From JAHJSA01 sp038204345 (GTDB lineage Bacteria > Actinomycetota > Thermoleophilia > RBG-16-64-13), in NCBI GenBank assembly GCA_038204345.1, contig JBBRDB010000114.1, positions 1 through 8,540 of the forward strand: a DNA stretch of 8,540 nucleotides, in the 5' to 3' direction. Of the stretch, positions 5,524 to 8,540 are shown in pieces. The position numbers and the translations under genes are program-made. The notes below the pieces were generated by a model. That model made no database searches. It saw only the letters and a list, made by a program, of their open reading frames with translations, and was not told the origin of the DNA. The number at the start of each line of letters is the position of its first letter. The first letter of the stretch is position 1.

Positions 5524-6509
5524 CGACGACGCCCGCGCTCCATGCCGACCAATCTGAGGTGCACACAGTGGATGGTCCCTTCCGTCGCTTTGCGGGCAAC
5601 CCCATCATCACGTCCGCCGATCTGCCCTATCCCGCGAACTCTGTGTTCAACGCCGCGGCCACGCTACTCCCCGACGGCGAGACACTCCTCTTCATGAGGG
5701 TGGAGGACCGCCGCGGCCTCTCGCATCTAACGGTAGCCCGTAGTCACGACGGCGTGGGCGACTGGCGTATCGATGCTACCCCCACTTTTCCGGCCGATCT
5801 CGAAGGCCACCCCGAGGAATTGTGGGGCGTCGAGGATCCCCGCATCACCTGGGTCGAGGACATGGACGCGTACGTTATCGCCTACACGGCATATTCAGCC
5901 GGCGGGCCTCTCGTTTCTCTTGCCACAACTCGCGATTTCGTCACCTTCACCCGTTTGGGACCCGTGACGTTACCGGAGAACAAAGACGCAGCCCTCTTTC
6001 CTGTGCGTTTTGGCGGGCGATACGCCATGCTGAACCGGCCGTCGCCATCCCTACCGATCGGCGCGCACATCTGGCTCTCGTTCTCCCCCGACATGATGCA
6101 CTGGGGAGAGCACCAGATAGCCCTCCCGTGCCGCAAGGGGGGTTGGTGGGACGCGAACAAGATAGGCCTTTCGCCGCCGCCGCTTCTCACCGATGAAGGC
6201 TGGCTCCTCATGTATCACGGGGTCCGGCATACGATTGCCGGAGGTGTCTACCGGCTCGGTCTGGCCCTGCTGGACACGGAAGACCCTCGGCGGGTCCTGC
6301 GCCGAGCCGACGAGTGGGCCTTCGGTCCCGAAGCGGGATACGAGCGGCAGGGAGATGTGGCCGACGTAGTGTTCCCCTGCGGCTGGGTGGTCGAGGGCGA
6401 CGAGATGCGGGTCTATTACGGCGCGGCCGACAGCAGCATCGCTTTGGCTACCGCTTCGGTTTCGGAGACGCTCGACTGGCTTCGCCGGCATTCGGCGTCG
6501 TCTGACTGA
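5520..6509 (+). CDS. GH130 family beta-mannoside phosphorylase / mannosidase
   Basis: A 329-residue five-bladed beta-propeller enzyme of family GH130, which phosphorolyses (or, in some branches, hydrolyses) beta-1,4- or beta-1,2-mannosides, releasing mannose 1-phosphate. Seen in order: FAGNPII (25-30), FMRVEDRRG (58-66), GVEDPRI (103-109) with the family's catalytic Asp106, NKDAALFP (154-161), NRPSP (172-176), WWDANKIGLSPPP (209-221), YHGVRH (232-237) and VFPCGWV (284-290). Arg60, Lys214 and His233 sit where phosphorylases carry phosphate-binding residues, which by pattern favours phosphorylase over hydrolase; this is unaligned. No signal peptide, so it acts inside the cell. The ATG at 5520 overlaps the glycosyltransferase stop as ATGA and the local Shine-Dalgarno is weak, so translation is probably coupled. 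Linkage specificity cannot be told from sequence alone. Confidence 0.9.
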   Translation: MTTTPALHADQSEVHTVDGPFRRFAGNPIITSADLPYPANSVFNAAATLLPDGETLLFMRVEDRRGLSHLTVARSHDGVGDWRIDATPTFPADLEGHPEELWGVEDPRITWVEDMDAYVIAYTAYSAGGPLVSLATTRDFVTFTRLGPVTLPENKDAALFPVRFGGRYAMLNRPSPSLPIGAHIWLSFSPDMMHWGEHQIALPCRKGGWWDANKIGLSPPPLLTDEGWLLMYHGVRHTIAGGVYRLGLALLDTEDPRRVLRRADEWAFGPEAGYERQGDVADVVFPCGWVVEGDEMRVYYGAADSSIALATASVSETLDWLRRHSASSD

Positions 6510-6512
6510 GAG

Positions 6513-6552
6513 CTTGCGAGAAGACCCTTCCTGGCCGCGACTTCGTCGCAAG
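6513..6552. terminator. Imperfect stem-loop between convergent genes
   Basis: CTTGCG-A-GAAG (6513-6523) pairs with CTTC-GT-CGCAAG (6541-6552): 10 paired bases with a small internal mismatch and a 17-base loop. It lies between the GH130 stop (6509) and the stop of the convergent membrane-protein gene (6585), where a two-way terminator would be expected. No U-run on either side. Confidence 0.3.
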
Positions 6553-6584
6553 AGGCACGCTTCGTCCGTTGGCGACGATCCCCT

Positions 6585-7310
6585 TCACCCGCGGGCTATA
6601 TTGATGGCGCGGGCAACGAGCATGGCGGCGATGGCCAACGAAAGCGTGTTCTCGACTCCCATGACGAGCTTGGCGCGCTTTGAATAAGGCATCGCGTCGG
6701 TGGGCGAGAATGCGGTCGCGCTGGTGAGGGCCACGAACAAGTAGTCCGGGAAGGTCGGTTTCCAAAGGGCCGAAGCGAGTCCTTGCTGGCCTTGTTGTTG
6801 TTGAGGAAACACGAAGTCGGGGTAGTCCCGGTATCCGTCGGCGCGGGCCTCAGGTCCGCCGCCATCGAGTTCCCAGTAGATGAGGGCGAAGACGGCGATA
6901 TTGGTGACCCAGAGGGAGGCTCCGGCGAGGAGAAGGCTCGGGGGGCTGAGCTGTGGTGATCCGACGAAGATCCCGCGGACGAGCAGAACGACGCTCACCA
7001 TGTTGGCGATGATGAGCACGGCTACGAGCCCGAGGGAAAGCGCCCGCAGAGCCCGGCTCGGCTCGGCCCGGGAAGGTATGTAGACGGCTGCCGAGGCTAC
7101 AAGCAGGATCCCGGCGATAGTCGGGAACGGCCAAACGGGTCGAAGCGAGAGACTGCTCGCCACCCACGTCTGGCCGGCGATGGTGACGATGATGGCCGCG
7201 AATGCGGGCCATCGCGATTCGGGTTCGGTGGCACGTTGCCACGACGGCAGGGCCTCGCCGGTGGGCACGCCTTCCCGTGGGTGGTCACGACGCGGCTTGC
7301 TGTCAACCAT
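6585..7310 (-). CDS. Five-helix membrane protein with pore-loop-like C-terminus
   Basis: A 241-residue integral membrane protein, counted from the ATG at 7310 (a GTG at 7331 would add seven residues; neither has a strong ribosome binding site). A charged, proline-rich cytoplasmic-looking N-terminus (1-33) precedes hydrophobic segments near 36-56, 63-79, 91-113, 126-146 and 216-236. Between the fourth and fifth lies IYWELDGGGPEAR (144-156), a Gln-rich stretch QQQQGQQG (170-177) and DYLFVALTSATAFSPTDAMP (189-208), a short hydrophobic dip followed by KRAKLVMGVENTLSL. This pattern recalls the pore loop and last helix of two-helix ion channels and occurs in uncharacterised bacterial membrane proteins, but no GYG selectivity filter is visible. 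Function is not known. It stands alone, convergent with the GH130 operon. Confidence 0.8.
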   Translation of the reverse strand: MVDSKPRRDHPREGVPTGEALPSWQRATEPESRWPAFAAIIVTIAGQTWVASSLSLRPVWPFPTIAGILLVASAAVYIPSRAEPSRALRALSLGLVAVLIIANMVSVVLLVRGIFVGSPQLSPPSLLLAGASLWVTNIAVFALIYWELDGGGPEARADGYRDYPDFVFPQQQQGQQGLASALWKPTFPDYLFVALTSATAFSPTDAMPYSKRAKLVMGVENTLSLAIAAMLVARAINIARG

Positions 7311-7405
7311 CGAGAGGCCTAGCAGCGGCACTCATAGAGCAAGGAGGCCGCTCTTATGCGCTGCCCCGCCCAATGGGTGCCGCCACCTGACCGGGGGGAC
7401 GATGA

Positions 7406-7495
7406 CTACCTCCCCCGACGGGAAAACCCCCAGCCACCCCCACCGAACACCAGCAGCAACACTACGATGAGTATTATCCAGCCAGTCGTACTCAT
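7406..7495 (-). CDS. 29-residue hydrophobic peptide with Gly/Arg tail
   Basis: A very short frame: MSTTGW, a strongly hydrophobic segment IILIVVLLLVF (7-17), then GGGGWGFSRRGR. It has the best ribosome binding site in the window, GGAGGTGA at 7502-7509 with a 6-base spacer, which argues for real translation. Small single-helix peptides with the layout 'MST(T/I)G-hydrophobic-GGGG-aromatic-Arg' recur in many bacterial genomes as uncharacterised proteins. One membrane helix with a positive C-terminus predicts insertion with the Arg end in the cytoplasm. It is third in a minus-strand cassette, 26 bases behind the CsbD gene, so it is probably cotranscribed with it and stress-linked. Function unknown. 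Confidence 0.68.
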   Translation of the reverse strand: MSTTGWIILIVVLLLVFGGGGWGFSRRGR

Positions 7496-7501
7496 TTGAT
7501 C

Positions 7502-7509
7502 TCACCTCC
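7502..7509 (-). promoter_or_regulatory. Near-perfect ribosome binding site GGAGGTGA of the 29-residue peptide
   Basis: Eight bases complementary to the conserved 3' end of 16S rRNA, 6 bases before the ATG at 7495. This site is the main evidence that the tiny frame is a gene. Confidence 0.75.
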
Positions 7510-7521
7510 CTCGGGTAGAAC

Positions 7522-7737
7522 TCAGGTCTCGTCCAACTCGTCCTGCTGCTGCGCCCATTCGTCCGCACGTCGATCGGCCTCATCGGAGGCGTATCCGTAC
7601 TTCTGCTGCAGCTTGCCTACAAGACGATCCTTCTTGCCCGCCACTTCCTCAAGCTCGTCGTCGGTCAAATCGCCCCACTCTTCCCGAGCACGCCCCTTGA
7701 GTTCTTTCCACTTGCCTTCGATGATGTTCCAGTCCAC
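7522..7737 (-). CDS. CsbD-family stress-response protein
   Basis: A 71-residue hydrophilic protein, the usual length for the CsbD family. It opens MDWNIIEGKWKELKGRAREEWGDLTDDEL, the family hallmark (W-x-x-IEGKWK-x-KGK, then W-x-LTDDDL), followed by GKKDRLVGKLQQKYG (35-49) and an acidic/Gln helix. CsbD-like proteins are abundant small proteins induced by general stress (sigma-B controlled in Bacillus); their molecular job is unknown. The start is a GTG at 7737 because AAGGAGG (7742-7748) lies four bases before it; a longer in-frame ATG at 7767 would put the ribosome binding site inside the gene and add ten unrelated residues. It lies 13 bases behind the DUF6458-type gene and 26 before the tiny membrane peptide. 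Confidence 0.93.
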   Translation of the reverse strand: MDWNIIEGKWKELKGRAREEWGDLTDDELEEVAGKKDRLVGKLQQKYGYASDEADRRADEWAQQQDELDET

Positions 7738-7741
7738 AAGC

Positions 7742-7748
7742 CCTCCTT
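7742..7748 (-). promoter_or_regulatory. Ribosome binding site AAGGAGG that selects the GTG start of the CsbD gene
   Basis: Perfect AAGGAGG on the minus strand, 4 bases upstream of the GTG at 7737 and downstream of the alternative ATG at 7767, so it decides the start. Confidence 0.75.
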
Positions 7749-7750
7749 CG

Positions 7751-7960
7751 TCATAGCAGGTCGTCATCAGGCGGCAGATCCTCGCGCCTTACGGGCCGAC
7801 GGACCAGCCGCCGGTAGAAGGCTATGATCAAACCGACCACGCCGACGATCATCAGTATCAGCCCGGCGAGTTGAATGTTGAAACCGGACAACTCCCAGGT
7901 CACCGCGTAGCGAAGGATCGCTCCCACCGCGATGAGGAAGAGTGCACTACCTATCTCCAT
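7751..7960 (-). CDS. Small two-helix membrane protein, DUF6458 type
   Basis: A 69-residue protein: MEIGSALFLIAVGAILRYAV (helix 1 about 4-20), the linker TWELSGFNIQ, LAGLILMIVGVVGLIIAFY (helix 2 about 31-49), then a basic stretch RRLVRRPVRRE and an acidic end PPDDDLL. The order 'GIG-hydrophobic-ALGAIL-V-(x)-G-(x)-GxILMxxGVVGLI' matches the DUF6458 family, common in actinobacteria and of unknown function. By the positive-inside rule the basic tail is cytoplasmic and the protein is a hairpin. It is the first gene of a minus-strand cassette with the CsbD protein (gap 13 bases) and a 29-residue membrane peptide. The upstream AGGGCGGG is a moderate ribosome binding site. Confidence 0.82.
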   Translation of the reverse strand: MEIGSALFLIAVGAILRYAVTWELSGFNIQLAGLILMIVGVVGLIIAFYRRLVRRPVRREDLPPDDDLL

Positions 7961-8035
7961 AAGTTCCCGCCCTTCTCCGCCCCTTGGGGGTCTTCAGCCG
8001 GATCCCTCTTTCCCTGAAACTCTCCTTTGCCCAAT

Positions 8036-8050
8036 TTGGAGAAGCTCCAA
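8036..8050. promoter_or_regulatory. Perfect dyad TTGGAG-AAG-CTCCAA in the divergent control region
   Basis: Six-base perfect arms around a 3-base centre, between the divergent DUF6458-type gene (start 7960) and the small plus-strand frame (start 8053). It could be an operator shared by both directions or an mRNA hairpin over the weak GGAG of the plus-strand frame. Only the symmetry is seen. Confidence 0.33.
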
Positions 8051-8052
8051 TC

Positions 8053-8241
8053 ATGTGGCGGAACTACAGTCCCGCGACCCAAACGGTAGACGGGGCGGCT
8101 GATCAAAGCCCATCTTCGCGGTCGTCAGCCACGACACCGTTTGCCGGCGGACCATCACGGGTACGCCTTTCCGAGGCTTTTAGCGATATCCTGAGGCGTG
8201 TGGCGAGTCTGTTCGAGAGCGAGCTTGTCCGAGGGAGGTAA
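8053..8241 (+). CDS. Short frame upstream of lapA-like gene, possible truncated holin-like protein
   Basis: A 62-residue frame. The first two thirds are Ser/Thr/Ala-rich and low in structure; the end, LSEAFSDILRRVASLFESELVRG, is an amphipathic helix resembling the start of the actinobacterial 'phage holin family' (Holin-X/superfamily III) proteins, which continue as 'xLVRQExxLAKAE' into membrane helices. Here a TAA stops it before any membrane segment, so it may be a truncated relic or a genuine small protein. It ends 2 bases before the next ATG, and its last codons contain that gene's GAGGGAGG, a layout that suits translational coupling. Its own ribosome binding site (GGAG, 11 bases before the ATG) is weak. 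It may also be non-coding leader. Confidence 0.42.
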   Translation: MWRNYSPATQTVDGAADQSPSSRSSATTPFAGGPSRVRLSEAFSDILRRVASLFESELVRGR

Positions 8242-8243
8242 GC

Positions 8244-8540
8244 ATGCGCGCGTTCTTGGCAATCATGGTGCTTCTGCTGATTCTGCTCCTCATCTTCGCG
8301 GTACAGAACCCTGGTTCGACGGAGGTGAAGTTCGTAACCTTCTCGTCGACGGTGTCGCTCTTACTCATCATTCTGATCGCGACCGTGGTGGGTCTCCTTC
8401 TTGGGCTCGCCGTGATGCTGCCGGGCAATCTTCGCAAGTCTTCGCGGGTGCGGAGGCTCAAGAGCGAGGCGGGCACGCTGCGGTCACAATCGGCCGATAT
8501 GGCCGCTGCCGCGGCAGAGCACCGAGCGGAGGTCGACGAC
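8244..8540 (+). CDS. LapA-domain (DUF1049) membrane protein, N-terminal part
   Basis: Ninety-nine codons with no stop; the gene runs off the window. It starts MRAFLAIMVLLLILLLIFAVQNPG, helix 1 ending in the AVQN motif typical of LapA/YciS proteins, then STEVKFVTFSSTVSL as a short extracytoplasmic strand segment, helix 2 about 44-66 (LLLIILIATVVGLLLGLAVML), and a charged coiled-coil-like cytoplasmic part (RKSSRVRRLKSEAGTLRSQ and on). In Escherichia coli the relatives LapA/LapB regulate lipopolysaccharide synthesis; in Gram-positive or non-LPS bacteria the role is unknown. GAGGGAGG with a 5-base spacer fixes the start at 8244. It follows a short frame by 2 bases and is divergent from the CsbD cassette. 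Confidence 0.85.
   Translation, partial: MRAFLAIMVLLLILLLIFAVQNPGSTEVKFVTFSSTVSLLLIILIATVVGLLLGLAVMLPGNLRKSSRVRRLKSEAGTLRSQSADMAAAAAEHRAEVDD

Noticed and set aside
7336..7354. Stem AGAGC-N9-GCTCT upstream of the membrane-protein gene
   Set aside because: Only five base pairs with a nine-base loop and no U-run; too weak to call a terminator of the CsbD cassette.
7332..7583. Minus-strand frame of 83 codons over the tiny peptide
   Set aside because: Overlaps the CsbD end and the tiny peptide in another frame, lacks its own ribosome binding site and has no recognisable pattern.
7961..8035. Possible sigma-B-type promoter (GTTT...GGGAT on the minus strand) before the DUF6458-type gene
   Set aside because: The spacing is about 10 bases, shorter than the usual range, and the -10 match is poor; expected function alone does not support it.
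1..8540. CRISPR array, tRNA or mobile element
   Set aside because: No regularly spaced repeats, no cloverleaf-forming segment and no transposase or terminal inverted repeats were seen; the small dyads found are isolated.

Overview
This is a GC-rich bacterial window (about 60-65 % GC by eye) with compact, often overlapping genes and strong GGAGG-type ribosome binding sites. The DUF6458-type membrane protein, the pirin N-terminus, the Phd/PIN toxin-antitoxin pair and codon use rich in G/C third positions suggest a soil-type actinomycete-like lineage (for example Thermoleophilia or Rubrobacter-like) or another high-GC terrestrial bacterium. No rRNA or marker gene here settles this, so the placement is tentative. 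I see no CRISPR array, tRNA, insertion sequence or phage module.

Left third (1-2609), all on the minus strand: the first 34 codons of a pirin-family protein at the window edge; an upstream stretch with an inverted repeat; a Phd-type antitoxin and VapC-type PIN toxin overlapping by 26 bp and followed 33 bp later by a small alpha/beta hydrolase; a stem-loop; a 19-codon open frame that reads like the last helix of a GGDEF domain; and tadA, the tRNA adenosine deaminase. The GGDEF-like tail, directly behind tadA and directly before a hairpin, looks like the fossil end of a deleted diguanylate cyclase gene.

Middle (2598-6509), plus strand: a single-RRM, glycine-tailed RNA-binding protein with its own extended -10 promoter, a leader of about 120 nt and a 13-bp perfect terminator hairpin. 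It is followed by a two-gene carbohydrate operon: a 774-codon protein with a GT4 glycosyltransferase half and a C-terminal half that looks like an alpha/alpha-barrel, overlapping by ATGA with a GH130 family mannoside phosphorylase/mannosidase. These two probably act on one glycan, one making or extending it and one trimming or recycling it. This pair is the most interesting system in the window.

Right part (6585-8540): a convergent five-helix membrane protein with a pore-loop-like C-terminus; then a compact minus-strand cassette of three small proteins (DUF6458-type membrane protein, CsbD-type stress protein, and a 29-residue hydrophobic peptide ending in a Gly/Arg tail); and, divergent from it, a short open frame that may be a truncated holin-like gene, two bases before a LapA-domain membrane protein that runs off the window. 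This end looks like an envelope/stress-response neighbourhood.
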